From positions 186,001 to 250,000 of the forward strand of contig NZ_QGTL01000007.1 in assembly GCF_003182135.1 (NCBI RefSeq): a stretch of 64,000 nucleotides of DNA, given 5' to 3'. A program made the translations under genes and the position numbers. The notes under the pieces are model-generated. The model saw only the letters and a program-made list of their open reading frames with translations, was not told where the DNA came from and did no database searches. The stretch comes from Nocardia neocaledoniensis (GTDB taxonomy: Bacteria; Actinomycetota; Actinomycetes; Mycobacteriales; Mycobacteriaceae). Positions 16,424 to 25,141 of this stretch are shown piece after piece; positions within the stretch are counted from its first letter, which is position 1, and each line of letters starts with the position of its first letter.

Positions 16424-17017
16424 ATGAGCGTCACGGTCGAGCACGTGAGCACCGAGATCCGTCCGCTGCGGGTCGCCGTCGTCATCGGCAGCACCAGGGA
16501 GGGCCGATTCGGTCCGACCGTGGCGGACTGGTTCGTCCGGCAGGCGACCCCGCGCGACGCGCTCATCGTCGACATCGTCGACACCGGCACGACCGAACTG
16601 CCGCACGTCTTCGGCGCACCGGCCCCCGCTGTGGCCGAGGCGACCGAAAAGCTCGCCGCGGCAGATGCTTTCGTGATCGTGACCCCCGAGTACAACCACA
16701 GCTACCCGGGCTCGCTCAAGAACCTGATCGACAGCCACCACACCGAATGGCAGGCCAAACCGGTCGGCTTCGTCTCCTACGGCGGCATCTCCGGCGGGTT
16801 GCGCGCGGTGGAGCACCTGCGCTCGGTCTTCGCCGAACTGCACGCGGTGACGGTGCGCGACAGCGTGGCCCTGCCCAACCCCTGGGGCAGATTCGACGAC
16901 GCGGGCGTGCTGCGCGACGACTCCGCCGAGACCGCCGCCGCGGCCCTGCTCGATCAGCTGATCTGGTGGGGCGAGGCGCTGCGCACCGCCCGCGCCGTCC
17001 GCCCGTACGGAAAGTGA
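16424..17017 (+). CDS. NADPH-dependent FMN reductase family protein
   Basis: A 197-residue flavodoxin-fold quinone/flavin reductase. VVIGSTREGRFGPTVADWF is the phosphate-binding loop and TPEYNHSYPGSLKNLIDS is the flavin-binding signature of the NADPH-dependent FMN reductase family; FVSYGGISGGLRAVEHLR follows. It probably reduces quinones or azo compounds with NAD(P)H. AAGGGGAAG precedes ATG 16424. Its stop overlaps the GTG of the MFS exporter by 4 nt, so reductase and exporter are coupled. A MerR-like dyad in the promoter fits induction by redox-active or toxic compounds. Confidence 0.88.
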   Translation: MSVTVEHVSTEIRPLRVAVVIGSTREGRFGPTVADWFVRQATPRDALIVDIVDTGTTELPHVFGAPAPAVAEATEKLAAADAFVIVTPEYNHSYPGSLKNLIDSHHTEWQAKPVGFVSYGGISGGLRAVEHLRSVFAELHAVTVRDSVALPNPWGRFDDAGVLRDDSAETAAAALLDQLIWWGEALRTARAVRPYGK

Positions 17018-18462
17018 CCGCCGTGCTCACCCAGACACAGACTCCACCGGTCACCACCCGAAACCCCATGCGCATCGCGCTGGTCCTGGTGGTCGGCATG
17101 ATCATGGCGACCCTCGATCAGACGATCGTGAACGTCGCCATCAACAAGCTCTCGGTCGAATTCGACGCGGGACTGAGCACCATCCAGTGGGTCGCCACCG
17201 GCTACTCGCTCGCCCTCGGCGCGGTCGTGCCCACCTCGGCCTGGCTGGTCGGCCGCTTCGGCGCGAAGCGGCTGTACCTGGCCGCGATCACGGCGTTCGC
17301 GTTCGGTTCGGTGCTGGCCGGACTGGCCTGGAACATCGAGTCGCTCATCGCTTTTCGCCTGGTGCAGGGCGCCAGCGGCGGGCTGCTGATGCCGGTCGCC
17401 ATGACCATCCTGCTGCGCGCGGCGGGCCCGGAACGGCTCGGCCGGTTGATGAGCACGCTCGGACTCGCGATCCTGGTCGGCCCGCTGCTCGGCCCGGTGA
17501 TCGGCGGCTACCTCATCGACGAGGTGTCGTGGCGGTGGATGTTCTTCCTGAACCTGCCGCTGGGCGCGCTGGTGCTGGTGCTGGCCGCGCGGGTGGTCCC
17601 CGACGACGCGCCGGAGCCGCCACGCCCGCTCGACGTCATCGGTCTGCTGCTCATGTCGCCCGGTCTCGCGCTGGTGATCTACGGCGTGACGGCGGCGGGG
17701 GAGAGCGCGGGCTTCGCGACGCCGTCGGCGCTGGTGCCGCTGCTGGCGGGCGCCGGACTCATCGTCGCCTTCGTGCTGCGCTCGCTGAACACACCGGTGC
17801 CGCTGCTGGATCTGCGGGTCCTCGGCAACCGGACGACCGGCATCTCGGCGGCCCTGCTGGCGCTGTTCGCGAGCGGCTACTTCGGCTCGATGCTGTTGCT
17901 GCCGTTGTACTTCCAGGTGGTGCGCGGTGAATCCGCGCTGCTGGCGGGCGCGCTCGGCATTCCGTTCGCGCTGGCCTCCGGCGCGACCATGCAGGTGGCG
18001 GGCCGCTTGATCGACCGCATCCCGCCCGGGCGCTATCTGCCGGTCTCGATCACGGTGGCGCTCACCGGTTTCGTGGTGTTCGCGATCCAGCTCGACGCGG
18101 ACGCGCCGTACTGGGCGCTGTGCCTGACCATGCTGCTGATGGGCGCGGGCGGCGGCGGCACGATGATGCCGGTGATCACCACCGCGACCCGCCCGCTGAG
18201 CCGCGAACAGCAGCCGGCCGGATCGACGGTGCTGAACATGATCAGCACCACCGCCATGGCGATCGGTACCGCGGTGAGTTCGGTGACCCTGGGCGCCCTG
18301 CTCCCGGTGACCGGCGGCCTACAGGCTCTGCACGGGATGGACGCGGTTCAGCGCGCTGAGCTGGCCCCCGCCCTGGCCGAGGCCTTCCAGCACACCTACC
18401 TGATCGCGCCGGTCATGATCGCGCTGGCGATGATCCCGGCGCTGCTGTTGCCGCGGCGGTAG
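17014..18462 (+). CDS. DHA2 (EmrB/QacA) family MFS drug exporter
   Basis: A 482-residue, 14-helix exporter. Helix 1 carries MIMATLDQTIVNVAINKL (motif D1, LDxTIVNVA), the 2-3 loop WLVGRFGAKRLYL matches motif A, and GPVIGGYL with WRWMFFLNLP is motif C and its partner. These define drug:H+ antiporter family 2. GTG 17014 overlaps the reductase stop (GTGA); GTG 17023 is an alternative. The substrate is unknown, but coupling to a flavin reductase suggests quinone-like or redox-active drugs. The 3' end overlaps the opposite-strand DUF1737 gene by 50 nt. Confidence 0.9.
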   Translation: MTAVLTQTQTPPVTTRNPMRIALVLVVGMIMATLDQTIVNVAINKLSVEFDAGLSTIQWVATGYSLALGAVVPTSAWLVGRFGAKRLYLAAITAFAFGSVLAGLAWNIESLIAFRLVQGASGGLLMPVAMTILLRAAGPERLGRLMSTLGLAILVGPLLGPVIGGYLIDEVSWRWMFFLNLPLGALVLVLAARVVPDDAPEPPRPLDVIGLLLMSPGLALVIYGVTAAGESAGFATPSALVPLLAGAGLIVAFVLRSLNTPVPLLDLRVLGNRTTGISAALLALFASGYFGSMLLLPLYFQVVRGESALLAGALGIPFALASGATMQVAGRLIDRIPPGRYLPVSITVALTGFVVFAIQLDADAPYWALCLTMLLMGAGGGGTMMPVITTATRPLSREQQPAGSTVLNMISTTAMAIGTAVSSVTLGALLPVTGGLQALHGMDAVQRAELAPALAEAFQHTYLIAPVMIALAMIPALLLPRR

Positions 18463-18634
18463 GCCAGAGCACGGCCTGGGCGACGATGACGTTCTCGCCG
18501 TCGAAGGTGACGGCCGGGCCCTCGTGCAGTGTGTAGCCGAGGGCCAGCGCCGCGCTCACGCGGCGGCAGAACGTCTCGTCGTCCGGGCCGGTCAGGACGC
18601 GATAGATCGGCAGGCCGTCGGGTGGTGTGCTCAT
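18413..18634 (-). CDS. DUF1737 domain small protein
   Basis: A 73-residue protein. LPIYRVLTGPDDETFCRRVSAALALGYTLHEGPAVTF followed by VIVAQAVLWP is the DUF1737 pattern as I know it. The function is unknown. A GATACT hexamer lies 7 nt before ATG 18634 and there is no ribosome site, so it may be leaderless. The last 16 codons overlap the 3' end of the MFS gene on the other strand; the tail (TAAATAAPGSSPARS) is poor in conserved character, so overlap is tolerable. Confidence 0.75.
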   Translation of the reverse strand: MSTPPDGLPIYRVLTGPDDETFCRRVSAALALGYTLHEGPAVTFDGENVIVAQAVLWPTAAATAAPGSSPARS

Positions 18635-18649
18635 ACGGGCCAGTATCCG

Positions 18650-19105
18650 CTAGACGGACTCGGCGGCGCGTTCCTTGCTCAGCGTCTCGGTCTGCGCGGT
18701 GCTCAGGCCCTGCTGCTTGGCCAGCAGGTCGCGGATCTCGATGAGCAGTTCGGTCTCGGTGGGCTCGGCGGCCTTGGTGGTGCCGAACTTGTTCTTCAGC
18801 GACTTCATCGGCAGCATCAGCACGAAGTACAGGACCGCCGCCACCATGAAGAAGTTGATGAACGCGGTGATGATCGGGCCGATCTGGATGAAGGTCGCCG
18901 GCTTGTCGGCGATCAGCTGCACGCCGAGGCCCAGCTCGTTGGTCGAGCCGAACACCGCGAGCAGCGGGTCGATGAGCCCCTTGGTGAACGAGCTGACGAC
19001 GGCGGTGAACGCCGTGCCGATCACGACGGCGACCGCGAGGTCGACGACGTTGCCCCGCATGAGGAAATCCTTGAACCCGCCGAACACGGACTTGATAACG
19101 CGCAT
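18650..19105 (-). CDS. mscL: Large-conductance mechanosensitive channel MscL
   Basis: A 151-residue MscL that opens under membrane tension to release solutes on osmotic downshock. FKDFLMRGNVVDLAVAVVIG is the N-terminal helix and TM1 pore-lining segment; FIQIGPIITAFINFFMVAAV is TM2; the cytoplasmic end has ELLIEIRDLLAKQ. Length and layout match M. tuberculosis MscL. ATG 19105 with an AGGAG-like site is chosen; upstream codons do not fit the family. It sits alone between DUF1737 and SDR genes. Confidence 0.95.
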   Translation of the reverse strand: MRVIKSVFGGFKDFLMRGNVVDLAVAVVIGTAFTAVVSSFTKGLIDPLLAVFGSTNELGLGVQLIADKPATFIQIGPIITAFINFFMVAAVLYFVLMLPMKSLKNKFGTTKAAEPTETELLIEIRDLLAKQQGLSTAQTETLSKERAAESV

Positions 19106-19305
19106 CAGTGCAGCACTCCTGAGACTGGCTATTGGCAAACGTGGTGATGTTATCGGCCGTCTCACCCGGTAGCGAATTCGTGGCTACCGCACTCGGAGGC
19201 GCGAACCGGCCTCCGGCAGTATCAATTCCGCACGCGGCGAGCGCCACTCGGACAGCGCGGGAGCCCCGGATTCGGTTGCCCGACCCGGGGATTGATCGGC
19301 GCTGG

Positions 19306-20040
19306 TCAGGAGCGGCGCGCGAAGCTGCCCGGACCGGCCTGGTCGCGGGGCTTCACGACGATCGTGTCCAGGTTCACGTGCGGCGGACGGCTGGCGACGA
19401 AGCCGACGATCTCGGCGATGTCGGCGGCGTAGAGCGGATCGATGCCCTCGTACACCTTGGCGGCGCGGTCGGCGTCGCCGTCGAAGCGCACCAGCGAGAA
19501 CTCCGTCTCCACCGCCCCCGGCGCGATCTCGGTGAGACGGACCGGCTGACCGAGCAGCTCGTCGCGCAGGGTGCGGTGCAGCACCGCCTGGGCGTGCTTG
19601 GCCGAGGTGTAGCCGGAGCCGTTGGGGTAGGCGTGCATGGCGGCGATGGAGGTGACGGTGACGATCAGGCCGTCGCCGGAGGCGATCAGCTTGGGCAGCA
19701 GCGCCTTGGTGAGCCGGAGCGTGCCGAGCACGTTGGTCTCCCACATCCAGCGCCAGTCGTCGAGGTCGGCCTCGGCGACCGTGGCCAGACCCTTCGCCCC
19801 GCCCGCGTTGTTCACCAACACGTCGACGCGCTCGAGCCCCTCGGTGAACGCGGCCACCGACTCCTCGGAGGTCACGTCGAGTTCCACCGCGGTGCCGCCG
19901 ATCTCCGCGGCCAGGCGCTGGACCCGGTCGAACCGCCGGGCGCCCACGTACACGTGATACCCCTGCTTGGCGAGTTCCCTGGCGGTGGCCTCCCCGATGC
20001 CCGAGCTGGCTCCGGTGACGACGGCGATGCGAGTGCTCAT
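19306..20040 (-). CDS. Short-chain dehydrogenase/reductase (Rv0484c-like)
   Basis: A 244-residue classical SDR. Cofactor motif TGASSGIGEA, then VLVNNAGGAKG, catalytic SIAAMHAYPNGSGYTSAKHA giving the Ser, Tyr and Lys (YxxxK), and APGAVETEF. The R in GARRFDR suggests NADP preference. The substrate is unknown. ATG 20040 is chosen because the preceding frame is not SDR-like. It matches Rv0484c by position. It is divergent from an alpha/beta hydrolase gene 81 nt away. The 200 nt between its stop and mscL hold nothing recognisable. Confidence 0.9.
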   Translation of the reverse strand: MSTRIAVVTGASSGIGEATARELAKQGYHVYVGARRFDRVQRLAAEIGGTAVELDVTSEESVAAFTEGLERVDVLVNNAGGAKGLATVAEADLDDWRWMWETNVLGTLRLTKALLPKLIASGDGLIVTVTSIAAMHAYPNGSGYTSAKHAQAVLHRTLRDELLGQPVRLTEIAPGAVETEFSLVRFDGDADRAAKVYEGIDPLYAADIAEIVGFVASRPPHVNLDTIVVKPRDQAGPGSFARRS

Positions 20041-20121
20041 GTGCACCGATCCTATGCGCCGCCGATTTCGCCTCGCCACGGCTCGGATCATCGTGAATCC
20101 GACCGGCGCTAGCCTGTCGGC

Positions 20122-20943
20122 ATGGCTATTCGTGACGCGGTCAGCGCTGAGGGAACCAGAATCGTCTACCGGGTGACCGGACCGGAGGACGGGCGGCCGC
20201 TGGTGCTGCTGCACGGCTGGGCCGGCAACCTGCGGTGCTGGGGCGCCGCGGCCGACGAGCTGGCCCAGCGCTACCGCGTGATCGCGGTCGACCTGCGCGG
20301 CCACGGATACTCCGACGATCCCGGCACCGGCTACGACGACCCCAAGGCGTGGGCCGCCGACGTCACGGCCGTGCTCGCCGCCGAGCGGGTCGAAGGCGCG
20401 GTGCTGCTCGGCTGGTCCTACGGCGGCATCGTCGCCACCGACTACCTCGCCACCGAGGGCACCGCGGCGATCGCGGGCGTCGTCTACTGCGGCGCGCCCG
20501 CTCACATCGGCAAGGACGTGCCCGGCGCCGCGCCCGGCCCCGCCATGGCGAAGGCGATTCCCGGCGTCTTCGACGAGGCCGCGGGCCGCGCCGTGCGCGC
20601 GTTCGCGGTGTTCGGCAACGCCAACACCGGTCCGGGCGAGGACAAGGGCCCGGATGCCCAGCGCCTGTTCGGCGGCAGCCTCGCCACCGCGCCCTCGGTG
20701 CGCAAGGCCCTGTTCTATCGCACCGTCGACAACACCGAAACCCTGCGCGCCCTGGACATTCCGGTCCTCGTCCTGCACGGGACGGAGGATCCGGTGGTCC
20801 CCGTCGAGAACGGCCGCTACATCGTCGACAACGTCCCCGGCGCCCGCGCCTCCTACTGGGAAGGCGCCCAGCACGGCCTCTTCATCGAGGACCGCGCCCG
20901 GTTCGTCGCCGAGGTGAGCGCGTTCCTCGACGCGCTGGACTGA
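20122..20943 (+). CDS. Alpha/beta hydrolase
   Basis: A 273-residue hydrolase with the complete triad order. LLHGWAGNLRCW forms the oxyanion hole, VDLRGHGYSDDP follows, the nucleophile elbow is GWSYGG, the acid is in LHGTEDPVVP and the histidine in GAQHGLFIED. It resembles haloperoxidase-like or epoxide hydrolase-type esterases; the substrate is unknown. ATG 20122, with no strong ribosome site; TAGCCT at 20110-20115 lies 6 nt upstream, so it may be leaderless. A weak hairpin follows. Confidence 0.87.
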   Translation: MAIRDAVSAEGTRIVYRVTGPEDGRPLVLLHGWAGNLRCWGAAADELAQRYRVIAVDLRGHGYSDDPGTGYDDPKAWAADVTAVLAAERVEGAVLLGWSYGGIVATDYLATEGTAAIAGVVYCGAPAHIGKDVPGAAPGPAMAKAIPGVFDEAAGRAVRAFAVFGNANTGPGEDKGPDAQRLFGGSLATAPSVRKALFYRTVDNTETLRALDIPVLVLHGTEDPVVPVENGRYIVDNVPGARASYWEGAQHGLFIEDRARFVAEVSAFLDALD

Positions 20944-21179
20944 GCTGCGCTTTCGCGCCGAAAACGACCGGTCGCTTTCGGTCGAACCAGAATAGAATTA
21001 GTCGCCGAAGCCGATGTGATAAGACTGTGATTGTTCTCGAGGGCAAACGAGCACAATTCGCACAGGGGCGCGGAAAATCTTCTGGTAATTGTCACAATCT
21101 TTTCGTGAATACGTGTGTAGCGTGCGGGAATGCCGTTTGATGCGAAGGGAAGTGGGTTCGGCGTCGAGAGTGGAGTTCG
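20944..21179. other. AT-richer intergenic region upstream of the mycolyltransferase
   Basis: 236 nt without a gene and of visibly lower GC than its surroundings. It contains a short hairpin (CGACCG ... CGGTCG), two TGTGAT repeats near 21014-21030 and GTAATTGTCACAA near 21084. It probably holds the promoter and regulator sites of the secreted mycolyltransferase; I cannot assign a regulator. Confidence 0.4.
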
Positions 21180-22178
21180 ATGATGTTCGGTCGGGCAGGT
21201 GGCGTTCGGATCGTGTTCCTGGCAGTCGCACTGCTGGTCGGCGCGGTCGTGGGAGCGCCATCGGCGAGCGCCGAACACGCGCGGATCGAAGATCAGCGCG
21301 TCGAGCCGGACCGCACCATCGATGTCGGCGTGTATTCGCCCGCGATGGATATCGTCACCCGGGTGCGGGTGCTGCGGGCCGCCGATCCGCATTCACCGGC
21401 GCCCACGCTGTATCTGCTGAACGGCGTCGGCGGCGGCAGCGACGGGAATTGGCTGGACCGCACCGATGTCGTCGAATTCTTCAAGAACAAGCAGGTGAAC
21501 GTGGTGATCCCGTTCGGCGGCGCGGGTAGCTACTTCGCCGACTGGCGGGCCGTCGACCCGGTGCTCGGCAAACAGCGCTGGACCACGTTCCTCACCCAGG
21601 AACTGCCGCCGGTGATCGACGCCGAGTTCGGCGGCACCGGCGCGAACGCCATCGCCGGCCTGTCGATGGCGGGCACCTCGGTGTTCCAGCTCGCGCTCGC
21701 CGCGCCGGGCATGTACCGGGCGATCGGTTCCTACAGCGGCTGCGTGCGCACGAGTGATCCACGCGGACAAGCGATCGTGAGCGCGGTGGTGGGCAGCAGG
21801 CTCGGCAACGTGGCCAACATGTGGGGGCCGCCGAGCGATCCGGCGTGGTCGGCGCACGACCCCTACCTCCACGCCGAGGCGTTCCGCGGCACCGAGGTGT
21901 ACGTGTCCTCCGGCAACGGGATTCCCGGGCCCTACGACAATCTGGTCGCCGCGCAGGGCGATCCGGTGCAGCTCACCACCCAGCTGCTGTTCGGTGCCTC
22001 GCTCGAGGCCGTCACCGCGCTGTGTACCCGCCAGCTCAGCGACAGGTTGCAGTCGCTCGGCATCCCGGCGACGGTGGATCTGCGGCCCAACGGCACCCAC
22101 TCGTGGGGCTATTGGGAGCAGGATCTGCACAAGTCGTGGCCGATGTTCGAGGCCGCGCTGGCGCGCGAACGGCAGTGA
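21180..22178 (+). CDS. Secreted mycolyltransferase-like esterase (antigen 85 / esterase D fold)
   Basis: A 332-residue exported protein. The signal peptide ends PSASA-EH (about residue 31). The mature part has the antigen-85-like alpha/beta hydrolase layout: PTLYLLNGVGGGSDGNWLD, VVIPFGGAGSYFADW, GLSMAG with nucleophile Ser162, and a C-terminal GTHSWGYWEQDL with the histidine. Antigen 85 proteins transfer mycolates between trehalose monomycolate and arabinogalactan or trehalose. Several divergent members exist in Nocardia, so activity is probable, not proven. ATG 21180 and 21183 are both possible. Confidence 0.85.
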   Translation: MMFGRAGGVRIVFLAVALLVGAVVGAPSASAEHARIEDQRVEPDRTIDVGVYSPAMDIVTRVRVLRAADPHSPAPTLYLLNGVGGGSDGNWLDRTDVVEFFKNKQVNVVIPFGGAGSYFADWRAVDPVLGKQRWTTFLTQELPPVIDAEFGGTGANAIAGLSMAGTSVFQLALAAPGMYRAIGSYSGCVRTSDPRGQAIVSAVVGSRLGNVANMWGPPSDPAWSAHDPYLHAEAFRGTEVYVSSGNGIPGPYDNLVAAQGDPVQLTTQLLFGASLEAVTALCTRQLSDRLQSLGIPATVDLRPNGTHSWGYWEQDLHKSWPMFEAALARERQ

Positions 22179-22320
22179 CCGTGATGTCCGAAATTCGCTG
22201 GCGTCGGCGGTCCTGGTCCGGCAGGCTCGTCGTGAACTCACTCACGAATTCCGTGTGACGACCGTCACCGATCCCGGTAGGGATGTCGGCGGCGGCGTCG
22301 CGGCGTGCACACTGGAGTGT

Positions 22321-23670
22321 GTGAGTCAGCGTCGCCCGGAAATTCTGCCCCACCGCATCGCGGTGCTGTCGGTGCACACCTCGCCGCTGGCGCAGCCCGG
22401 AACCGGCGACGCGGGCGGCATGAACGTCTACGTCTTGCAGACCGCCCTCGAGCTGGCCAAACGCGGCACCGAGGTGGAGATCTTCACCCGCGCGACCTCC
22501 TCGGATCTGCCGCCGGTGGCCGAGGCCGGGCCGGGCGTGCTGGTCCGCCACGTGGTCGCCGGACCGTTCGAGGGCCTGGACAAGAACGACCTGCCCACCC
22601 AGCTCTGTCCGTTCACCGCCGAGGTGCTGCGCCAGGAGGCGCGGCACCTGCCCGGTCACTACGACCTCGTGCACTCGCACTACTGGCTCTCCGGCCAGGT
22701 CGGCTGGCTGGCCCGCGACCGGTGGCGGGTGCCGCTGGTGCACACCGCGCACACGCTGGCCGCGGTGAAGAACGCCGCGCTGGCCGAGGGCGACGCCCCC
22801 GAACCCGAGACCAGGGTGATCGGGGAGAAGCAGGTGATCGCCGAGTCCGACCGGCTGGTCGCCAACACCGGTGACGAGGCCCGCCAGCTCGTCGACCTCT
22901 ACGGCGCCGCCCCCGAGCGCATCGACGTGGTGCCGCCCGGCGCCGACCTGACCCGCTACCGGCCCGGCGACAAGCTCGCGGCCCGTGCCGAACTCGGCCT
23001 GCGCGCCGACGAGCAGGTCGTCGCGTTCGTCGGCCGCATCCAGCCGCTCAAGGCCCCGGACGTGCTCGTCCGCGCCGCCGCCGAGTTGCTGCGCCGCGAC
23101 CGGAGCCGCAAGCTGCGCGTGCTGATCGTCGGTGGCCCATCCGGCAGCGGCCTGGCGCGGCCCGACGCGCTCATCGAGCTGGCCGCCGACCTCGGGATCA
23201 CCGAGCAGGTCACCTTCCTGCCGCCGCAGCCCGCCGACCGGCTGGTCCAGGTGTATCGCGCGGCCGACGTGGTCGCCGTGCCCAGCTACAACGAATCGTT
23301 CGGTCTGGTCGCCATCGAGGCGCAGGCCAGCGGCACCCCGGTGCTCGCCGCCGACGTCGGCGGTCTCGGCACGGCCGTGCGGCACGGTGAATCGGGTCTG
23401 CTGGTGCCGGGACACCGCACCCCCGACTGGGCCGACGCGCTCGCCGCGCTGCTCGACGACCCCGCCCGGCTGGCCCGCATGAGCGCCACCGCGGTCGAGC
23501 ACGCGAGCCGGTTCTCCTGGGCGCACACCGCCGAGGGGCTGCTCGACAGCTACGCTGCCGCGATGGCCGGGTTCCGTGCCGAACGCGGCCGGATCGCCCT
23601 GCTCGCGGGGGAGACCAGTCAGGCCAGATCGCGGGCGCTGTGGCGGCGCCGGACAGGAGTACGCAGGTGA
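22321..23670 (+). CDS. mshA: D-inositol-3-phosphate N-acetylglucosaminyltransferase
   Basis: A 449-residue GT4 (GT-B) glycosyltransferase that makes GlcNAc-inositol phosphate, the first step of mycothiol synthesis. Signatures are HTSPLAQPGTGDAGGMNVYV at the N-terminus, HSHYWLSGQVGWLA, HTAHTLAAVKN, VPPGADLTRYRP, FVGRIQPLKAP (donor site) and the E-x7-E motif in SYNESFGLVAIEAQASGTPV. The GTG at 22321 fits the MshA N-terminus (RRPEILPHRIAVLSVHTSP). Its stop overlaps the next gene by GTGA. The pair matches Rv0486-Rv0487. Confidence 0.95.
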   Translation: MSQRRPEILPHRIAVLSVHTSPLAQPGTGDAGGMNVYVLQTALELAKRGTEVEIFTRATSSDLPPVAEAGPGVLVRHVVAGPFEGLDKNDLPTQLCPFTAEVLRQEARHLPGHYDLVHSHYWLSGQVGWLARDRWRVPLVHTAHTLAAVKNAALAEGDAPEPETRVIGEKQVIAESDRLVANTGDEARQLVDLYGAAPERIDVVPPGADLTRYRPGDKLAARAELGLRADEQVVAFVGRIQPLKAPDVLVRAAAELLRRDRSRKLRVLIVGGPSGSGLARPDALIELAADLGITEQVTFLPPQPADRLVQVYRAADVVAVPSYNESFGLVAIEAQASGTPVLAADVGGLGTAVRHGESGLLVPGHRTPDWADALAALLDDPARLARMSATAVEHASRFSWAHTAEGLLDSYAAAMAGFRAERGRIALLAGETSQARSRALWRRRTGVRR

Positions 23671-24161
23671 ACGCCGTATCGCAGCTCATCGACGAGACCC
23701 TGCGCGATCGCGAGATCGAATACACCCGTCACGCCGAGGACACCTTCATCGTGGTGCTGCCCGGCGAGCGCAAGCTCAAGACCACGGTGATGCTCACCGT
23801 CGGCAAGCACGGGGTGCGCATCGAGTCGTTCGTCTGCCGCAAGCCCGACGAGAACTTCGAGGGCGTCTACAAGTACCTGCTGCGGCGCAACCGGCGCCTC
23901 TACGGCGTGGCCTACACCCTCGACAACGTCGGCGACATCTACCTCGTCGGGCGCACGTCCGTCGAGTCGGTGACCCCCGACGAACTCGACCGCCTCTTCG
24001 GCCAGATCCTCGAGGCCGTCGACACCGACTTCAACGTCCTGCTCGAACTCGGCTTCGCCGAATCCATCCGTAAGGAATGGAAGTGGCGCGTCTCCCGCGG
24101 CGAATCCCTCAAGAACCTGCGCGCCTTCGAGCACCTCATCGACGAAGACGACAAGGTCTGA
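23667..24161 (+). CDS. YbjN domain protein (Rv0487-like)
   Basis: A 164-residue YbjN-type protein: IDETLRDREIEYTRHAEDTFIVVLPG, then KHGVRIESFVCRKPDENFEG and LYGVAYTLDNVGDIYLVGR, ending in EWKWRVSRGESLKNLRAFEH. YbjN proteins resemble type III secretion chaperones in fold; their role is unknown. GTG 23667 overlaps the mshA stop by 4 nt and has AGGAG upstream, so it is expressed with mshA. Conservation of this link in mycobacteria hints at a mycothiol-related role, unproven. Confidence 0.88.
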   Translation: MNAVSQLIDETLRDREIEYTRHAEDTFIVVLPGERKLKTTVMLTVGKHGVRIESFVCRKPDENFEGVYKYLLRRNRRLYGVAYTLDNVGDIYLVGRTSVESVTPDELDRLFGQILEAVDTDFNVLLELGFAESIRKEWKWRVSRGESLKNLRAFEHLIDEDDKV

Positions 24162-24167
24162 CCGGGG

Positions 24168-24977
24168 TCACAACAGGGTGAGCGCGGCGTTGGTCGCCAC
24201 CGCCTGCCCGAACAGGGTCCAGTCGTTGATGATGTGCGCGCCCGCCGAGACCGCCAGGTTCTTGGTGCGAATGTAGGCCAGCGTCAAGATGATCCGGGCG
24301 CCGCCGATCACGACGAAGGCCTGGGCGAAGTTCCAGTCGTAGGTCGGCAGGTGCGCCGCGGCGAACCACAGCGAGCTCACCAGCCAGGCCAGCAGAATCG
24401 CGTTCCGGCGCGACAGGCCCGCCTTCGCGACCGCGAAATACAGCACCGCCAGGAACGGGATGACGGTGAAGACCTCCTCACCGACCAGCTGGAACCCGGT
24501 GCCGACGAAGAAGGCGACGGTATCGACCGCGCCGCCCTTGCCCGCGTCCTCGGCGGCCTGGTTCGTGGCCGACCCGAAGAGCGCGTTGACGACGAACGCG
24601 AGCACGACTGTCACCAGCAGATTCAGCACGGCGAAGCCGATCATGAGCCCGACATCGCGCCCGGTGACCCGCCGGAACAGCGCCTGCCAGTGATTGCGGC
24701 TCACCCAACCGAGGACCACCAGCGGAATCGTGACGAACAAGATCCGCGGCACGAGCATCCCGATGTTGTCCGACGTCGGTATCAGCACCAGCGCGGCGAA
24801 CCCCACGGCCACCGCGGCCCACGCCAGCGCCCACTGCCCACTCGACAACCCCACCGGCTTCCCGGCGTAGTACGGGAAATCGGCCCCGTCGTTCCGCTCG
24901 ATCAGCGACCCGAACCGATCGGCCGGTCCCACCGCCGCATCGCCCGCGACCACAGCGTCCCCTGCGCGCTCGTCCAT
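24168..24977 (-). CDS. CPBP family intramembrane metalloprotease
   Basis: A 269-residue protein with about seven membrane helices and the CPBP (ABI) motifs: GEEVFTVIPFLAVLY (the EE pair), SLWFAAAHLPTYDWN (histidine) and SAGAHIINDW (histidine in the last motif). These glutamates and histidines form the active site of the type II CAAX protease family. Bacterial members process membrane or bacteriocin-related peptides or act as immunity proteins; the target is unknown. It converges on the YbjN gene with 6 nt between the stops. Confidence 0.85.
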   Translation of the reverse strand: MDERAGDAVVAGDAAVGPADRFGSLIERNDGADFPYYAGKPVGLSSGQWALAWAAVAVGFAALVLIPTSDNIGMLVPRILFVTIPLVVLGWVSRNHWQALFRRVTGRDVGLMIGFAVLNLLVTVVLAFVVNALFGSATNQAAEDAGKGGAVDTVAFFVGTGFQLVGEEVFTVIPFLAVLYFAVAKAGLSRRNAILLAWLVSSLWFAAAHLPTYDWNFAQAFVVIGGARIILTLAYIRTKNLAVSAGAHIINDWTLFGQAVATNAALTLL

Positions 24978-25085
24978 CGGCAGATCTTCCCACCTTCCAC
25001 AACCCGCCGCGCGTTTATCGCACCGGCAAGCGAGGTATGGGCTTGTGCGCGAACCGCGCGTCGCGGGGTCGTAGACGTGACGGCC

Positions 25086-25128
25086 GAATGGCCGGCGCTG
25101 GGCGGTGGAGGCCCAGCACCGGCCATTC
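25086..25128 (-). terminator. Long hairpin terminator after the lipase gene
   Basis: An 18-bp stem with one G-T/C-A position (25086-25103 paired with 25111-25128) and a 7-nt loop, 14 nt beyond the lipase stop on the minus strand. It would separate the lipase from the CPBP gene. Confidence 0.75.
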
Positions 25129-25141
25129 AGGTCGGGTCAGG